This document shows positions 11,005 through 23,600 of a stretch of DNA of 64,000 nucleotides, one piece after another. Under the pieces are notes generated by a model. That model saw only the letters and a list, made by a program, of their open reading frames with translations, was not told where the DNA came from and made no database searches. The first letter of the stretch is position 1. Each line of letters starts with the position of its first letter. The stretch comes from Nereocystis luetkeana. Taxonomy: Eukaryota; Sar; Phaeophyceae; Laminariales; Laminariaceae. The stretch covers positions 13,944,869 through 14,008,868 of the forward strand of contig JARUPZ010000003.1 of the NCBI GenBank assembly GCA_031213475.1. The letters run 5' to 3'. The position numbers and the translations under genes are program-made.

Positions 11005-11240
11005 AACAAAATGATTAGCGGAAAGCGCGAGAGCGTGAGTTAGCTATATTCGATGAAAATCGACGAGCAGTGGGAATGCTGGACCCTATGCGCGACAAAA
11101 AATAAAGGCGCGTACCGGGGGCGGAAAGGGACGACACCTGTGACCACGGCTTGTCCAGAAGATCGCTGAGGGTAAGACCTCGTACGAGTCAGGCAGGAAA
11201 GTAAAAGTGATGATTAAAAATAAATGAATAGTAACGCCGG
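11005..11240 (+). mobile_element. SINE body, 5'-truncated copy
   Basis: About 230 bases homologous to 41885-42168 and 55015-55240. Shared blocks include AAGCGCGAGAGCGTGAGT, TTCGATGAAAATCGACGAG and CTGTGACCACGGCTTGTCC, ending near GAAAGTAAAAGTGATGATTA. The tRNA-like head of the full copy is missing. It lies about 300 bases upstream of the gene 1 start. Confidence 0.75.
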
Positions 11241-11534
11241 CGATTGATTGGGGGATATGGCAGTTTCGCTTTGAAACCGTACACGAAAAAATGTAACGCC
11301 CCACAATTACCCCGCGTTACCATTTGGGGTCGCTGTCGATGCCGTGGACATTTGAGAGTCACGACACAAGCTCCCCCGCGGCGACGTTGGGAGGCTTTGG
11401 CTTACATCTCCCAAGCTGGCGATGAAGCATTAACACTCGCAGAGCACGCACGATTACATTTTTTAGCCGCGGCCCTCTGGCACCTACCTGTTACGCTCGG
11501 CCATCCCGGACACAGCTACGAGTATTGCTGTACC

Positions 11535-11626
11535 ATGGCCCATAACGCTTCGTTCCGGCAGCTGGTGAAGCTTGTAGCTCTCTTAGCTGGTTGCGGCTGG
11601 ATCTGCCCTGCACTATCGGAATGCAT
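11535..11626 (+). CDS. Gene 1 exon 1: start codon and signal peptide
   Basis: The ATG lies in a good context (ACCATGG). The first 28 residues have a short polar/basic start (MAHNASFRQLVK), a hydrophobic core (LVALLAGCGWIC) and a PALS cleavage-like end, a classic signal peptide. The donor at 11627 is GTGAGA. The exon leaves two bases (AT), completed to Met by the G that begins exon 2 at 11923. An upstream in-frame extension to 11244 exists but lacks signal-peptide character, so this ATG is preferred. Confidence 0.6.
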
Positions 11627-14600
11627 GTGAGATGTCGCGAGGGCCCGGATGGGGTTTGCGCATGGAGTTCCATGGCAGCTCTACACAGCTCCTTGTCGCG
11701 AACGTGCCTATTAATAGTTACCTCGTACGTAAATTTTGTGAGTCAACGAAATTCTCGCATTTATTTGCTAAGACGGCCGGTCTAGAGATTCTCGTATTCG
11801 CCAGCGAGAGTTAGGTTTACGAGATATGCTGACAACCGTGAAACATGATTGCCCCTGTGACACACTCGTAGCGTCCCGTGAATTAGCGTCCCGTGTCATA
11901 ACGTCCCGTGTCATTCCACCAGGTTCGATGCCGCCAGTTCAATGTTTATGGCGGATACAGATGGTGATTCGAATGACAAGGTTATTCTCGACCCGACAGG
12001 TACAAAGGTAAGCTTGGCTCCGGCTTTGTAGCTGCGGTGCATACCCCGGCATGGTGCAGCCATCCAACCGCGAGCTTTTTCCCCTTCGTGGAAGTTATAC
12101 TTTACCAGGTAAATCCTGTTCAAGTGTAGCGTCTATTGCCCGACACTGAACGGTGGCATCTTCGTTTTTGGGCATGTCGATCTCGGGAGCTCGTCTCTTG
12201 TGAGCCCTTGTCTTTGCACAGTAGTGCAGTGCATACATAAGGTAATTTTCGTTCGACACTTCCACGTACGGCAGGAGGACACTACTGTACTGTAAATGAC
12301 GCCACGTCGTTTGTACTCTACAGCAGTAGCTTAAGCGGCAAGTTCAGTGGGCCACGGGCGCGGAGCGTATCATCAGGTGGCTCGGCATCTCAACTCGGTT
12401 TGACGCTTTCAAACGCACGACCCGGGTGTACGGTAGGTCAGCACGTTCGTTTGCAGTTGTTGTACATCACTCTGTCTGCATTTTAACCGGTCTCTGTAAA
12501 AACCGGTCCTATCCAGCGATACATGCGGAACCCAAACTTGTATGATGTATACACACCGGGTACCTGCTACGCCCCAAGTTAATTTGTTTGGTAGGTTGCC
12601 TGCGTGCGATACGGAAAAAAAAAATGATTGGGTTGTCATTGCGGCTCGGTGACCCCTTCAGGTGCTCATATCGTCCGCAGCAGCAGAAGGCGGGTACGTT
12701 TTGAATAGCATGCCCATTGATTCGGCGTCGGGAGAGTTATCGCTTCCGAGCGAGAGTCACGTCGACCCACAGAAGGTTTCACTTCTAAACGGGACCGTGT
12801 ACGCCGCACCGCTTTGTGCGAGTCGGGATGGCAGTCACGTCTACGTGGTCTACCCAATCGAAAACGTGAGCCTCGACGATTCCTATCCATAGTGATACAT
12901 CTACCAGATACATACATGCTTGGAATGGCATGATTGGGCACGGCTGCGGCGCCAAGGTTAGGCTGTTTGGCAATACAGCTTTTCAGTGGTGCCTGCCTGC
13001 TGAAGTGGGCCAGATGAATACATCCACGTGCGTTCACACTACACCTCCTCTCGTGCGTCGGGACTATATCGGTATTGAGTCCTTGAACAAATGTCGTCCC
13101 GTGGCTGACCGAAATCATTTTAATGCAGGAAATCGAGATGTACGACCTGGCATTCAACAACTGGACGTGAGTTTGATGTACACGTACAACACGTTTTGAC
13201 ACGAAATGGTACCTTTCTCCGCGACGACTTGCGATTTTGGGCGAGGATTGGATGCTAGCGGTTACTTGGGATCAGTTGCCTATAGGATGGAAGGGTGGTT
13301 GCCGGGGGTGCCAGTGACTTTACCGTAGATTGTTTCGCGAAACCCCCAATGAGCGTGCTTTCCTCCCGAACGAAACGCACAACGGCCGCAGACGAGCCTC
13401 CCGGAGATAGATTCTCAATGGTTTGATGTGGTCATCTGACTGCGAGAATTACAGTACCCTTGGTATACGCCATAGACAATAACTGCCAGCACAGAACATT
13501 TGGAGCTGGGAAGGAAAGCCGCACGACGTATGGCGTAGGCGCTGTTGCCAAGGCGTGGGCGGCCCTTCCTTGATATAACGAACCTCGCATAAGTATATTT
13601 CCTGTCATACTACAACAGAGACTGTGCAAAAACTACAATAGTAGAGTACGCAGAGATACATTGACTTTCACAATCTGACAAGCGCATATCTGTTCCACGA
13701 CATACTGTACTTGCTCAGCGTTTTGCAGACTGCGGCCCGCTTCCCTGGGACAACACTGGATGTAGTTTATGTGGGCATATCAAGCGCCGACGATTTCTTG
13801 GTGAGCCAACCCTTGAACCACCCAAGCAAAATGAAACACCTAACATCGCGCGCACTGTGCTCCACTTGCAGCCTTCGCCGCTCATCAGGTTACTTTTGAT
13901 AGCGACATCATTCTAGAGGCACAGGGTAGGAATGCGGTCGTCAGGAGACCGGCGTGTTGCCCCTGCTTCCCATTTCTGTACAACGGGGTATCGCGAAGTC
14001 TAGGCAGCAATTTCAAAACATACACTGGTGCTGTACAATGCCGAATCGTACGATACGGCATGCGATGAAACTTGAACGATGTCAACTGCCGAAGTGAGCT
14101 GACATCACGCTTCTGTATAAATACACCACGTCTTAACAGTTGCAACGCACACGATCCCAGATCAGCATCGATAAAACGCGCCCTTCCTCCCGTACCCTTC
14201 TTCAGGTGGTAGTCACAATGCTTAAGATTGAGCGATACGCCAGGAGTGCAGACGGGTTGCTTGTGCGGTATGACGAGGCTTCGGGTAGCTCCAGTTCGGG
14301 TGGCCCCACTGCGAGCAGCAACATCTCTTCGAGCAGCTCCCTGTACACAGATATTTCGGCGGCCACGTCCGACTCCTCCGGCAACTGGTTGGTGAGTCGA
14401 CCTTTCCGTTTAGCTCGACCAGTTCAGGGTTGGTCCGGTAACTTACGTGGGAGCCCAGGGTGTTTTCGTAAAAAATGTTACACAACCTAGAAAGCCATGC
14501 CGTGTCGTGGTAGGGCGGGGGGGGGTTCCGGCCGAAATGTGTTTTGACTGATGGAGGCTACTCAATCAAGTATTCCACTGTCTTCAGAGCTGAGCAATGC

Positions 14601-17600
14601 CACGATAAAGGCGGTGCCTTGTTTCCTGAACTCATGACACGATGGGTCCATTTCCCCCCCCCTGAAAAACGACTTCGAAGAAATTTGTTGGCGCCACCCG
14701 ACCAACGGTTCTACGCGCTACAGTAGGCGCCTGCCACGATTGAGGCAGACTAGCCGGTTAAGGAGGCCCATGCCTCACCCAAAATTGTCTTTTTGATAAA
14801 AAATACTTTGACTTAACCCCTTTGAAACGGTCTTTTTCCGTTTTCAGGACAAAAACCACTCTTCTAATTCCTTGTAGTTTTGTCCCCGAACTGGGACTGC
14901 AGTTCTAGAAGGGGTTTAACCCGATTGATAATCTCATGGACTAGCTCTAGACCCGTTAGTGATGCAACAGAAACGGTTAGTGCCTCAGCTGGGGAGCTTT
15001 AGTTAAATATGAAACTATTGCCTCACAAGGCAAAAATGTGCTGCATCTACCGTAGCGCTCGTCGGCCTGCAGTAGTCCTAAAACGGGTTATAGAACAAGT
15101 ATACACTATACGGTATGCCAATAGTTGCCCACTTGAGAAGCTCGACCGGTCAGAAACAATCGATGGCTCATTAGCATGTTTTGCGTGTTCCCACATTATG
15201 TGGTTTAATTTTTTTTTCGTTTTCTTATTACGGGGGACCATTTTAAATAGGACCTAAGGTAGACACAAAGAGCTACATGTTTCGCTATTTTTGCTAGCAA
15301 GATTTGGTCTTATTCACTATGGTCCCCCGTAATAGTACTCTGAATTGACCACCGCGTTGCCAACCGAGTGTATGCATAGCTTCTCGCAAACGTTTTCTTA
15401 GACCGGCCTGCGGTCGAGGTACGAATAGAGTCCTCATGGTGTATATATAGGAACATGACAAAAGAAAAGGCATAGCACCTCCTTTTGCCGCGGCGGGAAC
15501 CTATTGACGGTGTCCTACGTAGCGTAACAGGGTCAGAGGGCTATACTTGTTTGCACGTTGTTTACACGTTTTACATGTTCACTTGCCAGTCCCGCAGGTT
15601 TCGGTCAATGATTGACCGGAGGCAGCTTCCCCCCCGGACTGTTGCTTTCGTTTTGCTGGCGGGGGTAACTGTGGCCCTCCCCCGTCTTACGTAGACTGTC
15701 GCACGGGCGAATGCTGTATCCCTCTCGCGACAGCTTGCACCACCTTTGTGAATCATTCATGCCACTCATGCCCTGCCCTCTTTCTGGACGAGTGTGATGA
15801 CGCAGTTACGACGTTACTTGACGTTTTTGTTGTAAGGTATGCGCGTCGGGCTCTTCGATTGTGGTCATTGGCATTACTGACCCACTTGACACATGGGGTG
15901 TAGCGCAAGAGATCGTGACCACGGGAGACTTCCACGTCCGCAAGGCCAATCACGCTGCTATGGCGCCAGACGACTCCACTGTGAGACCCTGGCTTGCTTG
16001 TGGCCCCACCATAACAGCTGTGTGCATCATCTGGCTCGTCAGATACTATTAAACTCAGTAGGCCCATCGAGTCGAGCGTCCGGTCAACACATACTTTTTG
16101 TTAATTGTGTAGTTTGGGAGGGGGCTCTTGAGGGGGAGCGGTCGGTCGTCCATGCAGAGCCGTCTTGGCAGCATGTTCACACAAGACCGAAGCGTACCGG
16201 ATGAATGGGGCAAGGTCAGGTACCAGGCGTTGGATGTGATCTACTGGCTGCCATCGGTCGTGAAAAAACGGCAAATAGTTATATGGGGACAGCTCTCAGT
16301 CCAATACGCGTCGTACGACCAACCATCGTTGAAATTGTTTTTTCGTCGGATGTGCCTGAACCCTGAATACTGTGTGTTGGAATGCCTGTGCTGGTATGGG
16401 CGAGAACGATACCATAGTCTTGTTGTTGGTTGGGGCATGCTCGACTCGATTGTCGGGATACTGCTCGCTTTCGGCTCGCCCCAGGTGTACTTTGCAGTCA
16501 GCTACGCGGACCGCATTGTGGCGTACCCGTGCAGCATCCCCGGAGGGGTCCCGACATTGCTGGACAGCCCTTTTCTCTTAACCTCCAGCGCTGTCAGCTT
16601 CCTTACTATAGCCCCCAATGGAAAAGTGAGCGCCGTTCTTTATGAAGCGAGATGGCACACAGGTGTGTCTGGTTTTTAGTATTTGTCGCGTACGACAAAG
16701 CTTCTTGACCAACAAAGGCCGATAAAGTTGACTGTCATTCCGTGATAGACGCCGGTAAATCGTGGCATATGCACGGAAACACGACAGAGGGCGCGGCCGA
16801 CGCAATTGGCCTGAAGCTTGATTGTAGCCCCCGTCGATCAACGAGCAAAATAGGCCGGCTTGAGAAAGTTGTTCCTGGGCTGGCACAAATATGTCTACAT
16901 ATCAAATGAAAGTTTTTTTGTGATACACCCGATACTTTGTGTAGCCCCCCTTTGGGATTCTTCGCGAGTGTTTCGGTATTGAACGGATGGTGCGTCCATC
17001 ACGCCTGCACTCCGCTGTTGCTTTCATCGCGCTTCTCGCGCCACGACACCACACCCTCCACAACGATCAGCGTCTTCTCTCTTTTTTTTTCTTGTTCACC
17101 AGCAAGCGTTTGGCTACAGCGACACGGACACCGCCAAGATATACTACAACCGGACCCTGGAAACCGGCGAGCTGTAAGTTCCGACGGATGGTGCCACCCC
17201 CCCCCCCCCCCCTTTAGACTCTTGAAATGCGAATTCTGATCGCAGTGCTGATTATCCCCAATGGGTGTACGTTGTATTGCACGATGTCCTGCGTTCAACG
17301 AGTGCATGGTTCGAAGAAAAGGCGAAGCTGAAATGCTTCTCCCTTGCGGTTCACGACATAGTCCTGTGCCGAACGTAGCGCCGTTCCAACATGCTTGACC
17401 GGTTTTTTTCCCCCCCTCGTTTTTTGTTCCCACCCTCTTCATTATCTTCCCTCATATTTTCTCTCTCCTTCCTATTAATAGTCGTAACTCAGATTCGGGG
17501 TCGCAAAACAGGCTCTTCTCCCTCCCCCCCACTACGTACGGTTCTTGCCTTGCATTTTGATCGCGTGAAGACGATCGGCCCTTTCTCCCCTCGGTGCGAG

Positions 17601-20600
17601 TGACTCATCCCACGGTAGTAGGGGTTTCCATGGTTTTGCTGAATGTTTCCAGACCGGTTGAGCTCCCCAAGCCTGGTAAACCGATCAGTACGACGCTTTA
17701 GCTGCTACCTGTGAGATCTGTTTGAAGACTATTACGGGGGACCACAGTTAATAGGACCTATGGTATACATAAAAACCTATATATTTGAACATTTTTACTA
17801 ACAATATTTGGTCCTATTAACTATGGTCCCCCGTAATAGCGCATACAAAGGTTGGCCGGGTTGTGCCAACAAGCTTCTTCGAAAGCCGTGTGTTTCGGGT
17901 GAGATGTTGAGCTCCTCAGGCGAGGCGCTCATAAAGCAAGACCCCACCCCTACAAGGGCATTGATCACACGCAGTGGTCCTACTTGCCGTATCATGCGGG
18001 CCAAAAACAATAGTACACCCCCTCGGACGAATGCCACTGAGGCTATAGAAGAATTTTCTCGACATCGAGGAGAGCGTAAACGCCGAGCGATGCATCTCAT
18101 GACGAGGTTTTAAGTAAAACTCAAACTACGAGTTTCGTTGCGGTAGAGCCCCCATGCGTTGGGTAACACCGGCTCTCACTTTGGTTCTCAGGGGGGTGCG
18201 GTACGAGATTCGCCCGGTTGGTATACGGTACCACCAGCCGAAGAACGATTTTTGGGGCAGTAGGGCTCATTGCTTCGACTCGCATACATCCGATTGTGTC
18301 GTGCCTCGACCCTGCTCGGACGGTTACAACCGTTTCATCCTATAATATTGTATTTCACCATTGGTGGCTCATTGTCGTACCAAATTTGTGCTGGCTTGCC
18401 AACAGCGCATGCACCGTGCTTGGAGTGGTGCCTTATGATTTGCTCCCGTGTGGTGGTCGCCTCTGTTCAATTTTTGATGCTCGGCATCCCGTTTTACTCG
18501 TGCAGGGCTTTCGTTTGCGACGATATCATGGCCGCGCCTGCTACAGCCGCTATGATGGTTGTGGATCCTTCTGGGGTTTACGTGTTTGTGAGTGGTTGCG
18601 GTTTCTTTTTTTTCGTGGATGGATACATCTTGGTCCCGTTGGCAAGCTGTTCACATACCATGATTGGTGTCAAATACACATAACAACGTCTGTTGAACCA
18701 GCGACGGCAGACAGTCGTGCTTCATTTTAGTCACCCCTCCTGCAGGTATCACAACCCTAACTCAACCCAAGACCAGGCGGTACTATCGTACTGCACAGCG
18801 GGGATCGGTCTATTTCTCGGCAATTTGACACCTCCTCCTCGTCCCCCAACTACTGTAGTGTATACTCACAGCAATACATATTTCCAAGTGGTAGCTACTG
18901 TGGCAATGCAGGATTCATCTCAAACCGTCTCAAATACATGCTTGGCACACGAGGCTTGGCTTTGGTTGGATATTAGGCGTCGGGTATGAAGGTAGATTCA
19001 GCAGGTGATCCCCGTCGCCTGGATGCCTCCGTGCCTCTCTTTGGTCACGCTCGTTCGGCACTCGCAGCTACCTTGGACCTGGCACACGCTGGGTGGTACT
19101 AGCACTTTCGACATACCGCAGGTGAATGCGATAAGCCTGTCATTTGTGGACGGTCTCACGCGAACTCGAAGGCGTGGAGAATAAGAAGAATAGGAAGCCG
19201 CAAACGCCCGTGTGGAGCGATCATGCCACCTACCACTCAATACCAACATATAGGTATAATTATTGCATCAATATTCAGCACATAGCGTTTAACAGATTTA
19301 GGCACAAACTGTTAGGCTGCGGCAAGACCTACAGTAGACACTGTTTGTAGTAGCCACATGCGACAAGGCTGTTTTGTACACGGTTTCCTTCGCTCGGGGC
19401 GTATGTCAAAACTTGACATGCATCTTCTACACGACCGTATGTATGCGTATGCATCATGACTCTCCTTGCCGCTACCACCAGATGCTCACGCCTGCGCCTA
19501 CTCCGAGCCCTGTCCCGCCTCCGACGCCAGTACCAACGACGAGCCCATCTACGCCGAGCCCTGTCCCGCCTCCGACGCCAGTACCAACGACGAGCCCACC
19601 TACGCCGAGCCCAATTCTTCCTCCGACGCCAGTACCAATAACCAGCCCACCTACGCTGAGCCCAATTTTTCCTCCGATGCCAGCGCCAACAGACACGCCA
19701 TCCACTCTGAGCCCAGTCTCACCTCTGACACCAGAACCAACGCTGAGACCAACTCCAGCTCCAGCCCTGGTTCCTTCGACTGCTCCTGTGCCCGGCCCGG
19801 TGGTGACGCCTGGACCTTCCCTTTTCCCCTTATTGGAGCCAACCTCCAGCCCACTGCAGAATCCTTCCTCTGTTCCGACCTTCTCCCCTTCGACTGCTCC
19901 GACGTCAAACCCGGACCCTCCGAAGCTAGTGTCGGCGACATTGCTGGATACGAAGCATGCGTTCAAGTTGGTATTCGATGGCACGTGCTACTGCGACGGT
20001 GGAGACGCGATTCCTTCCGTGGCATGTGCGGACATGAGCGTGGGGTGAGAGAATTAACCTATGTGTTTGCGTCTTTCGCGAGCTAGAAAGAGACTATCTA
20101 TAGTGGTGTAGGTTCAAGGCACACGCTTTGAAGGCGTATATGGTATATTTCTGCGCTTGCTGCGAAACATTGGAGTGCTGGTTGGTCACACTGTGATCGC
20201 ATTGTGTCGTCCTACGCTATGCGTACTTTCGCGCGCGGTTTCGGAGTTGACATGCGTCACCCCGATGGCCCCTTGTATTCCTATTCTATGTACTAGCAGC
20301 TGCGTCGTCAGACGGCTTGTCGGCAACAAGACTGAGGCAGCAATGGGAAGCAGTGCCGCTTGCGAATGGTCCGACGGCAGCACTGAAGCTGTGGTGTATT
20401 TCGACGAAGAAATCGGCGACGCATGGACGCCCAATACCACCATACACCTGCCTGGGGGGTAGGACGGTTCACACACGCATATCTTTAAACAAACGTTCAT
20501 TCAGTGAACGACATGTTTGTTTGTGTCATCGGCTAGAATTCAGAGTATGCATACACCCTTTAGCCTGGTACGATTCACTGGTACGCTGCGCGCTATGCAT

Positions 20601-23600
20601 ACCAGCAGTCGACCGTGTGTACGTACACAATAGAGGCAGCCCATCGGCTGTGGAGCCAAGGTTGAGCAATGTTGGTGGACGCTGGATGGAAGACTGACTA
20701 AAGCTGATAACATGGCATGAGTTTACCTCTGAGTAGAAGTGAATATGTTTTGCGCAGGATTAACACCCCCCCCCTCCTCCGAATCCGCCGGTTGCTAGGT
20801 ACGTCCACGGCGACGTCGTCAACGAATTGCACCCGTTGCAGTTCACGTCGGGAAGTCTAACAGTCGAAGAGCGAACGCCGGAGCCAGAGCTACGCGAGGT
20901 GCTAGCACGCGTTGATTATCGCATGCAATTCTGCGGTACTGCTTAATTCGCGACTGCACGTACAGTAGAACACCTGGTCACCCCTTCGATATCGCATATC
21001 GCTTGCACCATGCTGTAGGTGACTTTGGAGGCTACACCGCCTACTTCTGAGCAAACCTCGGCGACGGCACTGAGGGTAATACCCCTCTCTCTCGAAAAGC
21101 GAATGCACTGTGCAACATCTGCTTGACGAAGCACTGCTGTGTATTTACGATGATTATGCAGGCACAGTTCTCTGACGACGGAACGTGGATCACGATTTTG
21201 TTTTCGTCGGGGGGATCTCCCAGCAGCATGCTCTTGGATCCAGGAAACGCGACCTCTGGCGCTGGTCCGGGCTCTTGCGTCTCAATACTTGACGCTGCCA
21301 CGGTGGAAATCCTTGGCAATGGCGCTACATGTGAGTATAGTGCCTCCTCGCGGACACACAGTACAGCAAAAAGCAACCCTAAACTAATGCCGGCATTGCG
21401 GACTTTTTGCAGGCTACAGGTTAAACTTATGCAAGGAGTCCTTGTTTTATCAGGTGAATGGACCGGGGACCGAGAGCTGGACGTTAGCCTCGGGTATGGG
21501 ACGCTTGCCGTGCCCGCTACTAGCTCGGTAACAGGCTGTGGCAATTACTCGTCGGTCGCGTTGTTGGACGGTGGGGTGCGAACAGAGGCATTCGCCGTGC
21601 TGTCATCCTCAGGGTGTACGCCGATTCTCTCGCCGGACAACCCTGCAGCTGTCTCGGTGGTCCTGCTTGCACCTGAGGTACGACTTTGGTCGGCGTTCGA
21701 CGGTAAGATACGCCGCCATTTCAATATAACTCCAGATGGTCATAAGTGCAACAAAACAGTAGTGTTCGAGTCATCGTGAGTAACACGTTGAGAAAAATAT
21801 AGCTAGATCGACGGCCGTGTGTATCGCTACCGGAGGTTACCACGTACTACAAACTGTTTTCCCTCAGCGTAGTTCAACGCACGCTCCCGAGCTCAGCACC
21901 TCTCCCACTCGTCCATGCAGACGGTAGGTCTCTGCGGCGAGGTCAAGTTTGACGCAAGGGCAAGCTCGGGCGGGGCCTCGCGTTCCCTGTCCGCAGTGTG
22001 GGACGTCGCTGCTTCCTCGGAAACGCCGCTAGCAGCCGTTGTCGCTATACGGGAGGCCTTCGCTCCGTTCAATGGATCTTTGCTCGCAACGGTCAACGCG
22101 ACCTCGCTGGAAGTGGGAGCTATATTCACGGTTACGCTCACAGTGGAGAATTTTCTGGGAGTCAAGGACGAGACAACTACGTCCGTTGTACGCACGTGAG
22201 GTTTATCGATAGTTTTCCTGTGATGCCTGTAGTTCTCTTGAAGCTGTAAAATGTTGACGCGCCGAAGGTACTATCAGGGAATACCCATCGCTATCTCAAG
22301 TGGTGTCAAATGAAGCCTGCAAGGAGGTTTCGTGCGCAGAGTTGTAATATCTACATGTTTCACCCCGTAGTGTGCAAACGCACGTACCGGTTAGCATGTG
22401 TGAGGTCGTATCTTCAGTGATGAGCTCGCCAAGCGGCAGCCGGCATGTTTGGCATCATACTTTAAGTAAGTGCGTTTTCCATGACGTGCAAACAGGGCGG
22501 AAGACATCCCCTCTGTCATCATTCTCGGATCTTCCTTAAAGACGGTAAAGAGGAGCCGGTCGATAGTCTTGAAGATGGCCGGTACAGCTGGGGCATGCGG
22601 TGAGACGTACTGTCCTGCAGTTGAGATAGATTTGAAGCCTGAGAGGCACGGGTGCTGACAGTACTTTTAACCTTCAGTCGCCATCTGCTTCCCGTATTTG
22701 TTCAAAAGCCAGGCTCGGCTAATACTGGTACTCCTTATGGTACGCATCCCCTGGTGTATCATTATCTATGGTCTATGGTCATGTACTGTTATCGTGAAGG
22801 GTTGCACCGGGCGGCTATGCACACCCTCTTACCGTGTTCTCCTCCTATACCGAATTCTACACCATGTGTATCAATTCCATCATGATAGGGTCTGCGTCAT
22901 CACTAATCTTCGCTTGGGACGAAGTGGGCGGCGTCGACTATGACGAGCTTGGTGCCGATGCCTTTGAGGTGGGAACCAACTCTCAGCTCGTGTCGGTGCA
23001 CGTTGGTTGTAAGGAAGAGTAATGCGCCGATGAAGTGTGTCCAGGAATAACGGTCGTAAGCCTTGTCATATTAGTTATCTTCAATAATTCGGCGAAGTAG
23101 CGGCATCAGAGAAATGTCATTAGACGTACGGCAATGACAGTTCAATCTGTACCAACGAAGGTTGTACGGGCACCGGCGGACCTTTGGAGACCGTCTATAC
23201 CCTCCAGCTGAGCCCGAGACGACGTGCCACGCTTATCTACACAAGTTAGTTCGAAAAAAGTACGCATATTGCAACTTCTCACACTTGCATACAGTCACCA
23301 CGCGCCTCGAATATCAACATGTGTAGGCTCTCGTGGGCACCGACCCAACGAAGTTGACCATACCGGAATACAAGCTTGGATACGCCGGTTCGACCTACCT
23401 TTTCCGTGGCGTCGTGACTGCGCAAGATTCTCAGCTCAACGCCTCGGCGCTTGTGGAGGTAAGGTTCACACCTTCAATGGATACACTGTTCGAATTGTTA
23501 TCGTTGTCGAGGTAACTCGGGTATGGCTGTCCGAGCGCCGTACATGCCATATCTCAACGCAAGCGTGGAAGCAGCGTAGAGGCAGCGAGTGTAGAAATTA

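Noticed and set aside
12666..13202. 178-codon minus-strand ORF
   Set aside because: Antisense shadow of gene 1 exons 3 and 4, which have phase-consistent splice sites on the plus strand.
19472..19984. 170-codon Gly/Val-rich antisense frame, and the 188-codon mirror at 62308-62874
   Set aside because: It is the complement of the Pro/Thr linker. The sense frame has matching splice sites and conserved phase.
20761..20800. Frameshift between copies caused by 9 versus 8 C
   Set aside because: The run is the pyrimidine tract before the TAG acceptor at 20796-20798, so it is not coding.
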